Assembly: GCF_011058165.1 (NCBI RefSeq)
Contig: NZ_JAALEG010000069.1
Span: 1-34,936, forward strand
Reading direction: 5' to 3'
Length of the DNA: 34,936 bases
Source: Rhodococcus aetherivorans
GTDB taxonomy: Bacteria; Actinomycetota; Actinomycetes; Mycobacteriales; Mycobacteriaceae
The notes beneath the pieces were generated by a model. The model had not been told where the DNA came from. It saw only the letters and a program-made list of their open reading frames with translations, and did no database searches. Shown here piece after piece: positions 1 through 8,213 of the stretch; the first letter of the stretch is position 1; every line of letters starts with the position of its first letter. The position numbers were made by a program, and so were the translations under genes.

Positions 1-1129
1 ACTCGCCGCCCGCACCGACGAACTGGGCCGGCGGATCGCCCCGTACGCCCGCGCCCACGACCGCGACGGCACGTTCGTCGCCGAGGCCTACGAGATCCTG
101 CGCTCCGAGGGCCGCCTCGCGCTCGCCGTCCCGCGCGAGCTCGGCGGCGACGGCGCGACCGTGCGCGACGTCGCCACCGTGCAACGCACCCTGGCGCACC
201 ACTGCGCGGCCACCGCCCTCGCCTCGTCCATGCACCACCACGTCGTGCTCGCCGCCGCGTGGCGGTACCGGCACGGCGCGCCCGGCGCGGACCGGATGCT
301 GCGCCGCGTCGCCGGGGAGGGACTCGTGCTCGTCTCCACCGGCGGCGCCGACCAGACCCGGCCGCGCGGGACCGCCCGGAAGGTGCCCGGTGGCTACCGC
401 GTCGACGGCCGCAAGGTGTTCTGCAGCCAGGCCCCGGTCGGCGACGTGCTCGCCACCATGTTCCCGTACGACGACCCCGACGAGGGCCGCATCGTGCTCA
501 ACATGATGGTCCCGATGAAGGCCGACGGGGTGCGGGTCCTCGACAACTGGGACTCGCTCGGCATGCGCGGGACCGGCAGCCACGACGTCGAGCTGACCGA
601 CGTGTTCGTCCCGGACGCGGCCGTGGTCGCCCGCCGCCCGTACGGGGTGATCGACCCGCCGTTCCAGCTGGTGCTCAGCGTCGCCATGCCCGTCGTCGCG
701 GCCGTGTACCTCGGGGTTGCCGAGGCCGCGCACGCGCACGCGACCGCGCTCGTCGCCGGGACGCCGCGGGCCGGCGACCCGAGCGTGCGACGCCAGCTCG
801 GCGTCGCGGCCACCCGCCTGCAGGTCGCGTCGTGGGCCCTCGACGGTGCCCTCGACGTCGTCGGCGACGACCCGGTGCCGTCGATGACCACGGTCGCCGC
901 GGTGATGACCGCCAAGGCCGAGATCGCGCGGACCGCGATCGAGGTGTGCGACCTGGCCCTCGACGTCGCCGGGGGCCGCGGCTTCTACCGGTCGAGCCCG
1001 CTCGAGCAGTGCTACCGCGACGTGCGCGGGGTCAAGTTCCACCCGCTCACGCCGGAGGAGACACTGCTGCTCGCCGGGGCGCAGGCGCTCGGGTCGGCAG
1101 CGGCTACAGCGATCCCGCGAAGCGCGTGA
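1..1129 (+). CDS. Acyl-CoA dehydrogenase family protein, 5' end outside the window
   Basis: The frame is open from base 2 to the TGA at 1127-1129, so the N-terminus is missing. The visible part starts in the helical N-terminal domain (ELGRRIAPYA, then VPRELGGDGATVRDV), continues through a beta domain with the family phrase DNWDSLGMRGTGSHDVEL, and ends in the helical C-terminal domain (LDVAGGRGFYRSSPLEQCYRDVRG). This is the FAD-dependent acyl-CoA dehydrogenase/oxidoreductase fold, which oxidises acyl-CoA or related substrates. The substrate cannot be told. The GTG at 161 is internal, because homology extends upstream of it. The 3' end overlaps the convergent hydrolase gene by 26 bases. Confidence 0.9.
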   Translation, partial: LAARTDELGRRIAPYARAHDRDGTFVAEAYEILRSEGRLALAVPRELGGDGATVRDVATVQRTLAHHCAATALASSMHHHVVLAAAWRYRHGAPGADRMLRRVAGEGLVLVSTGGADQTRPRGTARKVPGGYRVDGRKVFCSQAPVGDVLATMFPYDDPDEGRIVLNMMVPMKADGVRVLDNWDSLGMRGTGSHDVELTDVFVPDAAVVARRPYGVIDPPFQLVLSVAMPVVAAVYLGVAEAAHAHATALVAGTPRAGDPSVRRQLGVAATRLQVASWALDGALDVVGDDPVPSMTTVAAVMTAKAEIARTAIEVCDLALDVAGGRGFYRSSPLEQCYRDVRGVKFHPLTPEETLLLAGAQALGSAAATAIPRSA

Positions 1130-1925
1130 CCTCCGCGGCGAACCGCTGCGGGTCCTCGACGAACGGGCCGTGGTCGGTGCCCTCCCAGAACGAGGTCGTC
1201 GCGTTCGGCAGCAGCGACGCCGCGTGCTCGGCGGCCGAGACGTCGACGACCGAGTCGGCCGTGCCGTGCAGGACGAGTACGGGCGTGTCGAGGCCCCGCA
1301 GCAGCTCGTCGTTGCGCACCGTCCGCGCGAACATCGCCGCCCGCACGCGGGGCGGGGTGCACAGGCTGGTGCCGAACAGCGCCTGTGCCGCGACGCCCTT
1401 GCCCTCCCCGGGCCCGGTGAGGGCCGTGCCGAAGGCGCCCAGGGCGCGGATCGCCGTCGCCGCGTCCTCGGACATCGCGTCGGGGACGGCCGCGCGCATG
1501 GCCGCCCCGACCTTGCCGCCCTTCTCGCCCCGGCCGATGCTGGTGATCGCGCCGACCAGCACGATCCCGGCGACGCGGTCGGTGCCGTGGGTCGCGAGGT
1601 AGTCGCAGATCACCAGGCCGCCGTAGGACCAGCCGAGCAGCACCGCCCCGTGGGCGCCTTCGGCGTCGAGCACGGCCTGCACGTCCGCGGCCCACAGCTT
1701 CGACTCGTCGTATCCGGTCTCCGGGGCCCCGGAGTACCCGTGTCCGCGCAGGTCGACGGCGATCACCCGGTGGGTGCGGGCCAGCTCGTCGAGCACGGCC
1801 TCGCCCCAGCACCGCGACGACTGGGCCCAGCCGTGCAGCAGGACCAGCGGGCGGTGGGCGGGATCGCCGGTGACGCGGTAGACGATGGGGGTGCCGTCGG
1901 AGCTCTCGACCTCGCGGATTGTCAT
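1104..1925 (-). CDS. Alpha/beta hydrolase
   Basis: A 273-residue single-domain alpha/beta hydrolase. It has the oxyanion-hole strand LVLLHGWAQ, the nucleophile elbow GWSYGG (Ser100), an acid after strand 7 (HGTADSVVD, Asp224) and the catalytic His in GTDHGPF (His252), so the triad is complete. The substrate is unknown; esterase, lactonase and haloperoxidase-like relatives share this layout. The ATG at 1925 follows an AGGGTGA stretch that could serve as ribosome site. A GTG at 1934 overlaps the TGA of the upstream MFS gene as GTGA and is an alternative start nine bases earlier. Either way the two genes look translationally coupled. Confidence 0.87.
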   Translation of the reverse strand: MTIREVESSDGTPIVYRVTGDPAHRPLVLLHGWAQSSRCWGEAVLDELARTHRVIAVDLRGHGYSGAPETGYDESKLWAADVQAVLDAEGAHGAVLLGWSYGGLVICDYLATHGTDRVAGIVLVGAITSIGRGEKGGKVGAAMRAAVPDAMSEDAATAIRALGAFGTALTGPGEGKGVAAQALFGTSLCTPPRVRAAMFARTVRNDELLRGLDTPVLVLHGTADSVVDVSAAEHAASLLPNATTSFWEGTDHGPFVEDPQRFAAEVTRFAGSL

Positions 1926-1930
1926 GCGGG

Positions 1931-3109
1931 TCACCCTAGCCGGGCGAGCCGGGCCACTCCCACCGCGCACGCGCATCCGACGAGCGCGGCCACCACCGCG
2001 ACCCCGATGCCCGCGCTCGGCCCGGACCGGTCGATGACCTGACCGACGACGGCGGAGCCGACCGCGACACCGACCCCGAGTCCCGTGACCGTCCAGGTGA
2101 TGCCCTCGGTGAGCCGGCCCGGCGGCACGATCCGCTCGGTCAGGGAGGTCGCGACGATCATGGTGGGGGCGACGGCCACCCCGGCCGACAGGTAGAGCAC
2201 CGCGAGGGCCGGCACCGTGTCGGCGAGCAGCAGCGGCCACAGCAGGACCGCGACGGCCGCCGTCGCGCCGAGCAGCTGCCGCGTCAGCGGCGCCCGCAGC
2301 CGCACCGCCCCGAAGACGAGGCCGCCGAGCGCGGACCCGGTCGCGAACATCGCCAGCACCACGGTCGCGGCGCCGGGCGCGCCCCGCTCGGCGGTGAAGG
2401 CGACCCCGACCACGTCGACGACGCCGAAGATCGTGCCCATCGCCGTCATCGCCACCACCAGCACGACGAGCACCGGGATCCGCAGCACGCTCGCGCCGGG
2501 TGCCCCCGCGACGACCGGGCGTGCCGGGGGTTCGGTGCCGCGCTGGGCGGCGAGCGCGACCGTGCCGATCACCAGCAGCACCGCCCCGAGCAACGCGCCC
2601 GCCTCCGGGAACGCGGCGACGCTCAGCCCCACCGACAGCACCGGCCCGACGATGAAGCACAGCTCGTCGATCACCGCCTCGAGCGCGAACGCGGTACGCA
2701 ACCCGTCGGTGCCGCGGAGCAGCTCGGTCCACCGGGCGCGGACCATGGCGCCGATCGTGGGCATCAGTCCCGCCGGGACCGCGCACGCGAACAGCAGCGC
2801 CTCGGGCGCCTCCCACCGCACCCCCGCCAGCATCGCGGCGGTCGCGGCCGCGCTGATCGCCGCGGCGACCGGCAGGACCCGGGACTGCCCGTGCCGGTCC
2901 GCGGCCCGCGAGACCAGCGGGGTGAGCGCCGCGTACGACAGCGCGAACACCGCGGCCAGGGCGCCACCGAGGCCGTAATCACCCCGCAACTGCGAGAACA
3001 TCGTCACGATGCCGATGCCGACCATCGCGATCGGCAACCGCGCGACGAACCCCGCCAGGCAGAAGGCGGCGGCGCCCGGCGCGGTGAACAGTGCACGGTA
3101 GGAGCGCAT
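1931..3109 (-). CDS. MFS transporter
   Basis: About 392 residues with some 12 hydrophobic segments, consistent with a major facilitator superfamily permease. A basic loop between segments 2 and 3 (SRAADRHGQSRVLP) sits where the MFS signature loop belongs. The length fits the family and the substrate is not predictable; small-molecule efflux is the usual guess. The ATG at 3109 opens MRSYRALFTAPG, a typical short cytosolic start. An in-frame ATG at 3121 is possible and would overlap the start codon of the divergent PIG-L gene. The stop meets the start of the following hydrolase, so the pair is probably one transcript. Confidence 0.87.
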   Translation of the reverse strand: MRSYRALFTAPGAAAFCLAGFVARLPIAMVGIGIVTMFSQLRGDYGLGGALAAVFALSYAALTPLVSRAADRHGQSRVLPVAAAISAAATAAMLAGVRWEAPEALLFACAVPAGLMPTIGAMVRARWTELLRGTDGLRTAFALEAVIDELCFIVGPVLSVGLSVAAFPEAGALLGAVLLVIGTVALAAQRGTEPPARPVVAGAPGASVLRIPVLVVLVVAMTAMGTIFGVVDVVGVAFTAERGAPGAATVVLAMFATGSALGGLVFGAVRLRAPLTRQLLGATAAVAVLLWPLLLADTVPALAVLYLSAGVAVAPTMIVATSLTERIVPPGRLTEGITWTVTGLGVGVAVGSAVVGQVIDRSGPSAGIGVAVVAALVGCACAVGVARLARLG

Positions 3110-3119
3110 TCGTGCCAGC

Positions 3120-3902
3120 ATGCAGTACGTGAGCGTGCTGGTGTGTTTCCATGCCCATCCCGACGACGAGGTGTTCACCACCGGCGGGGTGATGCGCCTC
3201 GCCGCGGACGCGGGGCATCGGGTGGTGCTGGTCGTGGCGACGGACGGCGCCGCGGGCGAGGTCCCCGACGGGCTGCTCGGTCCCGGCGAGTCCCTGGTGC
3301 AGCGTCGCCGCGCCGAGCTCGAGGCGTCGGCGGAGACGCTGGGAGTCGCCCGCCTGGTGCCGCTGGGCTACGCCGATTCGGGCATGGCCGGGGCGCCGCA
3401 GAACGCGGACCCGGCCGCGTTCTGCAACGTCGACGTGGACTCGGCCGCGGCCCGGCTCGCGGCCGTGCTCGCGGAGGAGAACGCCGACGTCGTCACCATC
3501 TACGACCCCAACGGCGGATACGGGCACCCCGACCACGTGCAGGTGCACCGCGTCGGCGCCCGGGCCCAGGAGCTGACCGCGCACCCGTCGGTGTACGAGG
3601 CGGCGATGAACCGGGACCACATCCGTCGCCTGCTCGCCGCCAACCCGGACGTGAGCCCGGACGCGTCGCCCCCGGACCTGGACACGTTCGGCCTGCCGGA
3701 GGCCGAGATCACCACCACGATCGACGTGTCCGCGACGATCCCCGCGAAACGGGCGGCGATGCTCGCGCACGCCTCACAGGTCGGTGACTTCGGGCCGATG
3801 CTGGCGATGACGCCGGAACAGCTCGCGAGCGCCTTCGGCCTCGAATGGTTCCGCCGGCGCGGCGCGGAGCCGACGCTGCAGGAGAACGCCCTGCCCCTGT
3901 GA
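3120..3902 (+). CDS. PIG-L (LmbE-like) family zinc deacetylase
   Basis: A 260-residue protein with the PIG-L signatures: AHPDDE at residues 12-17 (zinc ligands His13 and Asp16, catalytic Asp15) and GHPDHVQVHR (His136, His139, His143). The family removes N-acetyl groups from GlcNAc-type substrates. MshB and Mca of mycothiol metabolism belong to it, but this protein is not clearly either of them. The ATG at 3120 overlaps a possible start of the divergent MFS gene. GTG at 3129 would also leave an intact first strand. Downstream genes follow on the same strand. Confidence 0.85.
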   Translation: MQYVSVLVCFHAHPDDEVFTTGGVMRLAADAGHRVVLVVATDGAAGEVPDGLLGPGESLVQRRRAELEASAETLGVARLVPLGYADSGMAGAPQNADPAAFCNVDVDSAAARLAAVLAEENADVVTIYDPNGGYGHPDHVQVHRVGARAQELTAHPSVYEAAMNRDHIRRLLAANPDVSPDASPPDLDTFGLPEAEITTTIDVSATIPAKRAAMLAHASQVGDFGPMLAMTPEQLASAFGLEWFRRRGAEPTLQENALPL

Positions 3903-3927
3903 TCGACCCGACCGAAGAGGAGCGCGA

Positions 3928-4389
3928 ATGGGCCACCACGTCGAGCTGAGCCGTTTCGTCGACGCACCACCCGACCGGGTGTGGCGGGTGCTGACCTCCG
4001 TCGACTCGGCCCCGCAGATCCTGAGCGGGGTGCAGGGTGTCGAACGGCTCGCGGGCGTCGGCTACGAGGTCGGCACCCGCTGGCGCGAGACCCGCACGAT
4101 GTTCGGCAGGGCCGCGACCGAGGAGATGACCGTGACGGCCGTGGAGCCGGGGCGGCACACGGCCGTCGAGGCCGAATCCGGCGGTGTGCGCTACCGCACC
4201 GAGTTCGACCTGGCCCCCGAGCGGGCCGGCACGACGCTGACCGTGCGGTTCTCGGCCGACGCCGGCCGTCCGGGACGGATCCGGCGGGCGCTGACGGCGC
4301 TCGTCGCTCCCCTGGCCCTGCGGGCGACGCGTAAGGCGCTGCACCAGGACCTCGACGACATCGCGGCCGCGGCCCGGGCCGGGATCTGA
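3928..4389 (+). CDS. SRPBCC family protein (polyketide cyclase/dehydrase-like)
   Basis: A 153-residue protein with the START/SRPBCC opening ELSRFVDAPPDRVWRVLTSVD, alternating strands, and a C-terminal amphipathic helix (RKALHQDLDDIAAAARAG). The fold is a hydrophobic ligand-binding cavity used by lipid-transfer and cyclase-like proteins. No ligand can be assigned. The start has a good ribosome site (GAGGAG) about eight bases upstream. It lies 25 bases after the PIG-L gene and five bases before the tocopherol-cyclase-like gene, so the three probably form one operon. Confidence 0.83.
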   Translation: MGHHVELSRFVDAPPDRVWRVLTSVDSAPQILSGVQGVERLAGVGYEVGTRWRETRTMFGRAATEEMTVTAVEPGRHTAVEAESGGVRYRTEFDLAPERAGTTLTVRFSADAGRPGRIRRALTALVAPLALRATRKALHQDLDDIAAAARAGI

Positions 4390-4394
4390 GCGTC

Positions 4395-5429
4395 GTGTCG
4401 CTGTGCTCGAGCTACCGCGCCTCCGGCGCCGACCTGCCCTTCGGTGATCCGCTGGCGGCGCACGACGTCGCGATGGAGGGGTACTTCTGGCGGTTCACCC
4501 AGCCCGGGACCGGACGGGTGGTGATCGCGCTGTGCGGCGTCAACCGGGCCGCCGACGGGTCGTGGGCGACCCTCGGCCTGGCGGCGCACCCGGGCGGATT
4601 CCTGCGTACGACGGCGCATCCGGAGGGGTTCGCCGACCCGCGGCGGCTCGGCGCGTCGGCGGGCACGGCGTTCCGCGGGGAGCCCGACCGGCTGCGCGTG
4701 GACCTCGGCGACGACGCACGCCTCGATGTGCGGGTGACGGCGCCCCGGCCGTGGCCCCGCCGCCGGTTCGGCGGATCCAGCGTCTTCCACGCGGTCCCCG
4801 CGCTCAACCAGTACTGGCACCCGTGGCTGCTCGACGGGCGAGCCGAGGGCGAGGCCGTGCTCGGGGGCGAGACGTGGAACCTGGACGGCGCCCAGGTGTA
4901 CGCGGAGAAGAACTGGGGCCGAGGCGGATTCCCGGAGTCGTGGTGGTGGGGCCAGGCGCACGGCTTCACCGACTCCGCCGCGTGCGTCGCCTTCGCCGGT
5001 GGGCAGGTCCACGCCGGACCGCTGCGGACCGAGGTGACGGCGGTGGTGGTCGCCCTGCCGGACGGACCCGTGATCCGGCTGGGCAACCCCGTGGTCTCCC
5101 CGGTGCGGGCCCACGTCGCCGACGAGCGGTGGTCGCTGTTCGGGCGCGGGCCGCGGTGGACCGTCGAGATCGAGGCGACCGCCCCGCTGAGCGCCGCGCA
5201 CGTCCTGCCGGTTCCGCGGCCCCTCGAGCGCCGCAACGTGCCCGGCGCCCTCGAGCACCTCGCGGGCTCGCTGAGCGTGACCGTCCGCGACCGCGGCACG
5301 CTGGTCTGGGCGGACGAGTCGCCCCTCGCGGCGCTCGAGCACGGCGGTCTGGCCCGCGCGCGGGCCGAACTGGACCGGCGGGGTGCGCCGGCGGACGCGA
5401 CGGACGGCCCGCCACTGCACGGCGGCTGA
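4395..5429 (+). CDS. Tocopherol cyclase family protein (lipocalin-like)
   Basis: A 344-residue protein starting with GTG five bases after the SRPBCC stop. Its middle carries the tocopherol-cyclase-like signature: NQYWHPWLLDGRAEG, then YAEKNWGRGGFPESWWWGQ. These AEKNWG and WWWGQ motifs define the family that includes plant and cyanobacterial VTE1. Actinomycetes do not make tocopherol by the known route, so the bacterial role is unclear. Binding or cyclising an isoprenoid or aromatic lipid is inference. The adjacent SRPBCC gene would fit a shared hydrophobic ligand. Compare the DUF2804 protein at 8970-10022, which has a similar central motif. Confidence 0.8.
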   Translation: MSLCSSYRASGADLPFGDPLAAHDVAMEGYFWRFTQPGTGRVVIALCGVNRAADGSWATLGLAAHPGGFLRTTAHPEGFADPRRLGASAGTAFRGEPDRLRVDLGDDARLDVRVTAPRPWPRRRFGGSSVFHAVPALNQYWHPWLLDGRAEGEAVLGGETWNLDGAQVYAEKNWGRGGFPESWWWGQAHGFTDSAACVAFAGGQVHAGPLRTEVTAVVVALPDGPVIRLGNPVVSPVRAHVADERWSLFGRGPRWTVEIEATAPLSAAHVLPVPRPLERRNVPGALEHLAGSLSVTVRDRGTLVWADESPLAALEHGGLARARAELDRRGAPADATDGPPLHGG

Positions 5430-5512
5430 CCGGCGGCCCCGCATCCGCGCGCCTCCCGGTCGTCCGCGCGTGAAATCGAATCGTCTGCGCGGATAGCCAT
5501 TCCGTGCGCGTA
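5430..5512. other. Convergent gap, no clear element
   Basis: These 83 bases separate two converging genes. An eight-base inverted pair (ATCCGCGC near 5443 and GCGCGGAT near 5488) is widely spaced and has no T-tract. I see no convincing terminator and no gene. Confidence 0.3.
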
Positions 5513-6802
5513 TCAGACCAGCGCCCGGCGCATCGCGCCCAGCGGATCGGAGTACAGCGAACTCAAGGACACCACGCTCGCGGCGTGCGCCTGCACTCGG
5601 TCGCCGAATCCGGTGACCCGGACGTCGGCGCCCGACGGCGACGCGAGCGCGCGCGCGACGTGCGGTGCGGCCTCCGGGTACGCGGTGAACGCCTGGCCGC
5701 CGAGGATCACCCGGTCCGGGTTGAACAGGTCCCGGAGCATCGCGACGGACCGCCCCAGCACCTGTGCCCGCTCCACGAGGATCTCGTGGGCCTCGTGAGA
5801 ACCGTTGCGGGCCAGCGCGTACAACGCGGAGACGGACGTGGCGCCCGCGTCGAGCAGGCCGGCGGCCCGCGCCCGGGTCAGCACCGCACGGTCGGCGACG
5901 GTGGCCTCGAGGCATCCGCGGGCACCGCAGGCGCACGGCACGGACGATCCGGTGGGCAGGTGCGACACCGAGCCCGGGCCGCCGCGCGGTGTGTGCACCC
6001 GGCCGTCGAATGCGATTGCGATACCGACGGTTTCGCGAGCGTAGAAGTACAGGGTGGCGCCCTCGACATCGGCGGTGTCGCGGTCGGGGGTGAGCAGCAA
6101 CTCGGAGGCGGCCATCGCCTCGACGTGCGCGGCGACGGAAACCGGCAGGCCCAGGCCCCGGCTCACCACGGCCCCGACGGGCGCATCCTCCCAGCCGAGC
6201 CGCGGGTGGTCCACGGTTCCGGTGGCCGAATCGACGCGGCCGCCGAGCGCGACGCCCGCCCACAGCGGCGTGCGCCGGTGCCAGCGCGACGCGAAGGCCC
6301 TGGCGCTGCTGGTGATCGCCCCGAGCGCCGCCTCCTGGCCGCCGCGCGGGGTGGGGATCTCCACCGCGCCGATCACACGCCCGCGCAGGTCGCTCGCGAC
6401 GATGCCGGTGACGGCCGCACCGATGTGGATGCCGACGGTCAGGTAGCGCTCGTGGTCGGTCTCGAACGGCACCCGGGGCCGGCCCACGGCACCGGACGCG
6501 GTCAGATCCGGCCGCTCCCGGAGCAGGCCCGCGGCGAGCAGCGCCGAGACCTGCCGGTTCACGGTGGCGATGCTCGCGCCCGTCGCCGTCGCCGCCTGGT
6601 CGCGGCAGATCGGCCCGCGCGCCGCGGCGACCCGGAACACCGCGGCGGCGGTGCCGTCGGCGACCTTCAGCTCGGGCGGCACGATCTGCACGCGCGTCGT
6701 CGATCGCACCCGGGCGGTGGCACTACGGGAACGGACGCCCGATCCGGAGGTCGGGCGAATAACATTGGTGGACAGGACATTTGACGTAGCTACTGCAGTC
6801 AC
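5513..6802 (-). CDS. ROK family transcriptional regulator (Rv0485-like)
   Basis: A 429-residue protein. An N-terminal winged helix (about residues 63-98, CRDQAATATGASIATVNRQV) is followed by a ROK domain with His281 and the zinc motif CACGARGCLE (Cys290, Cys292, Cys297). The kinase-type catalytic Asp of sugar-kinase ROK proteins is not visible: AAHVEAMAA stands where NDxN is expected. It therefore looks like a regulator, not a glucokinase. The GTG start has GAGGAA at 6816-6811, eight bases upstream, just after a stem-loop. Its position next to the SDR/lprQ/murB block matches M. tuberculosis Rv0485 as recalled; mshA, which follows Rv0485 there, is absent here. A Cys-ending leader ORF lies upstream on the same strand. 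Confidence 0.87.
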   Translation of the reverse strand: MTAVATSNVLSTNVIRPTSGSGVRSRSATARVRSTTRVQIVPPELKVADGTAAAVFRVAAARGPICRDQAATATGASIATVNRQVSALLAAGLLRERPDLTASGAVGRPRVPFETDHERYLTVGIHIGAAVTGIVASDLRGRVIGAVEIPTPRGGQEAALGAITSSARAFASRWHRRTPLWAGVALGGRVDSATGTVDHPRLGWEDAPVGAVVSRGLGLPVSVAAHVEAMAASELLLTPDRDTADVEGATLYFYARETVGIAIAFDGRVHTPRGGPGSVSHLPTGSSVPCACGARGCLEATVADRAVLTRARAAGLLDAGATSVSALYALARNGSHEAHEILVERAQVLGRSVAMLRDLFNPDRVILGGQAFTAYPEAAPHVARALASPSGADVRVTGFGDRVQAHAASVVSLSSLYSDPLGAMRRALV

Positions 6803-6931
6803 TGCGGCTCTTCCTCGAGATCGGGTCCGCAGACCCGGGGCGTGGCAGGGAGGCGCCGATCCGCTCGATCGTGAGGCAGAGACCCACCGGCCGACGGCCG
6901 GGGAAAACGAAGCGGGGCGCGAAGGGCGGTG
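6803..6931 (-). promoter_or_regulatory. Leader region of the ROK gene with two stem-loops, candidate attenuator
   Basis: These 129 bases lie between the Cys leader ORF stop and the ROK start. Two perfect stem-loops are seen: CCGGCC/GGCCGG with a three-base loop at 6887-6901, and CGGGTC/GACCCG with a four-base loop at 6822-6837. The second ends five bases before the ROK ribosome site. Neither is followed by a T-tract. The layout (short Cys ORF, stems, Shine-Dalgarno, gene) is what an attenuation leader would show. Regulation is inferred. Confidence 0.5.
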
Positions 6932-7027
6932 TCAGCGACAACACAGTTCGCGCGCCAGCGGCAGCCGCGAGCCCAGCGCGGCGGTCACGTAGGTGACCCG
7001 CGGAGCACGGAGACGGCGAGCTGGCAT
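6932..7027 (-). CDS. Short Cys-Cys leader peptide upstream of the ROK regulator
   Basis: A 31-codon ORF. It starts with ATG at 7027 as MPARRLRAPRVTYVT, is rich in Arg and Ala, and ends ARELCCR followed by TGA. The two adjacent Cys codons are TGT TGT, although most codons nearby end in G or C. A good -10 (TAGGTT) lies six bases before the ATG, so the mRNA is probably leaderless. Short leaderless ORFs with C-terminal cysteine runs are known in mycobacteria as cysteine-responsive attenuators. Here the gene downstream is a ROK regulator, and an alkyl-sulfatase-like gene lies on the other side. The peptide itself need not be functional; the codons would be the sensor. Confidence 0.6.
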   Translation of the reverse strand: MPARRLRAPRVTYVTAALGSRLPLARELCCR

Positions 7028-7033
7028 ATCCGC

Positions 7034-7063
7034 AACCTAGCCGCCGCGCGCCACTGTGTCCAA
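7034..7063 (-). promoter_or_regulatory. Promoter of the Cys leader/ROK unit
   Basis: Read on the minus strand: -35 TTGGAC (7063-7058), an 18-base spacer, -10 TAGGTT (7039-7034), then six bases to the ATG at 7027. Both hexamers are good for a housekeeping sigma factor. Transcription would begin at or next to the start codon. Confidence 0.6.
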
Positions 7064-7090
7064 TCCGCACGGCGTCCGATCCGCACGGCG
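7063..7090. repeat. Tandem 12-base direct repeat, candidate operator
   Basis: ATCCGCACGGCG occurs at 7063-7074 and 7079-7090, 16 bases apart start to start. The left copy touches the -35 of the leader/ROK promoter. The pair lies in the divergent gap before the dioxygenase gene, so a bound protein could act on both units. Confidence 0.5.
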
Positions 7091-7194
7091 ACGCGGCGGC
7101 AACGGTCCCGATCACGGTGACGGAAACCCTTACGCCGGCCCGCCGCCGGTGATGAGGTCGACGGCACCAACGTTCGATCTACGAAAGGTCCTCC

Positions 7195-8151
7195 ATGTCC
7201 GTGGATTTCGATACCCGCACCGCCTCCGCTCGCGACGTGTCCGTGGTCCGTCTGGGCGGGCACATCGGGGCCCGCGTCGACGGCGTGCGGCTCGGCGGCG
7301 ATCTCGACGAGGCCACCGTCGAAGCGATCCGGCGCGCCCTGGCCGAGCACAAGGTGATCTTCTTCCGGGAACAGCACCACCTCGACGACGCGTCGCAGTA
7401 CGCGTTCGCCGAGTTGCTCGGCACGCCGACCACCGCGCACCCCACGGTCACCTCGCGCGGGGCGCACGTGCTCCCGATCGACTCCGACTACGGCAAGGCG
7501 AACAGCTGGCACACCGACGTCTCGTTCGTCGACCGCATCCCGAAGGCGTCGATCCTGCGCGCGGTGGAACTGCCCGCCTACGGCGGTTCGACCACGTGGG
7601 CTTCCGGGGTGGCGGCCTACGAGGGCCTGCCCGCCCCGCTGAAGACCCTGGCGGAGAACCTGTGGGCCACCCACACCAACCTGTACGACTACGCCGCCGA
7701 GAGCGCGGAGCAGCTCCGCGACGGCGCCGACGAGCGGGTCGCCGAGTACCGCGCCGAGTTCCGGTCCGAGTACTTCGAGACCGAGCACCCGGTGGTGCGC
7801 GTGCACCCCGAGACCGGGGAGCGGTCGCTGCTGCTCGGCCACTTCGTCAAGGGCTTCGTCGGGCTGAGCGGCCGGCAGTCGCAGGCGCTGTTCCGGCTGC
7901 TGCAGGACCACCAGACCCGGCTGGAGTACACCACCCGCTGGAACTGGGCCGCCGGGGACGTGGCGGTGTGGGACAACCGCGCCACCCAGCACTACGCCGT
8001 CGCCGACTACGACGGCCTGCACCGTCGCCTGAATCGCATCACCCTCGCCGGGGACGTCCCGGTGAGCGTGCACGGCGAGGCGAGCCGGTCCGTCGCCGGC
8101 GACGCGAGCGCCTACTCGGTCGTCGAGGTACCCCGCCCGCTCGCGTCGTGA
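7195..8151 (+). CDS. TauD/TfdA family Fe(II)/2-oxoglutarate dioxygenase, alkyl sulfatase (Rv3406-like)
   Basis: A 318-residue dioxygenase with the iron triad His106-x-Asp108 (SWHTDVSF) and His266 ([11 protein letters not shown]), and an Arg for 2-oxoglutarate (LNRITLAGD, about 281). Long stretches agree with my recollection of M. tuberculosis Rv3406, a type II alkyl sulfatase: [10 protein letters not shown], GKANx[20 protein letters not shown], [19 protein letters not shown]. Such enzymes oxidise sulfate esters or sulfonates and release sulfate or sulfite when sulfur is scarce. AAAGG precedes the ATG by about six bases. The divergent Cys leader/ROK unit supports a sulfur-supply role; the exact substrate is inference. 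Confidence 0.88.
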   Translation: MSVDFDTRTASARDVSVVRLGGHIGARVDGVRLGGDLDEATVEAIRRALAEHKVIFFREQHHLDDASQYAFAELLGTPTTAHPTVTSRGAHVLPIDSDYGKANSWHTDVSFVDRIPKASILRAVELPAYGGSTTWASGVAAYEGLPAPLKTLAENLWATHTNLYDYAAESAEQLRDGADERVAEYRAEFRSEYFETEHPVVRVHPETGERSLLLGHFVKGFVGLSGRQSQALFRLLQDHQTRLEYTTRWNWAAGDVAVWDNRATQHYAVADYDGLHRRLNRITLAGDVPVSVHGEASRSVAGDASAYSVVEVPRPLAS

Positions 8152-8200
8152 CGGGCGCCGCGGTCGCGCGGACCCCCGCGCGACCGTATCCGGGGCACCC

Positions 8201-8206
8201 TAGGAT
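8201..8206 (+). promoter_or_regulatory. -10 element of the SDR gene, leaderless layout
   Basis: TAGGAT lies seven bases before the ATG at 8214 and no Shine-Dalgarno sequence is present. This fits transcription starting at the start codon. Confidence 0.5.
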
Positions 8207-8213
8207 CGCCTGC

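Noticed and set aside
259-1602. Long plus-strand open frame of 447 codons
   Set aside because: Arg/Pro/Gly-rich shadow of the acyl-CoA dehydrogenase and hydrolase genes, with no recognisable motif.
4191-6263. 690-codon minus-strand open frame
   Set aside because: Antisense shadow over SRPBCC, tocopherol-cyclase-like and ROK genes; low-complexity Arg-rich text typical of GC-rich DNA.
6723-7115. 130-codon minus-strand frame across the ROK leader region
   Set aside because: No domain-like text. It is out of frame with the better-supported 31-codon leader ORF and the ROK start.
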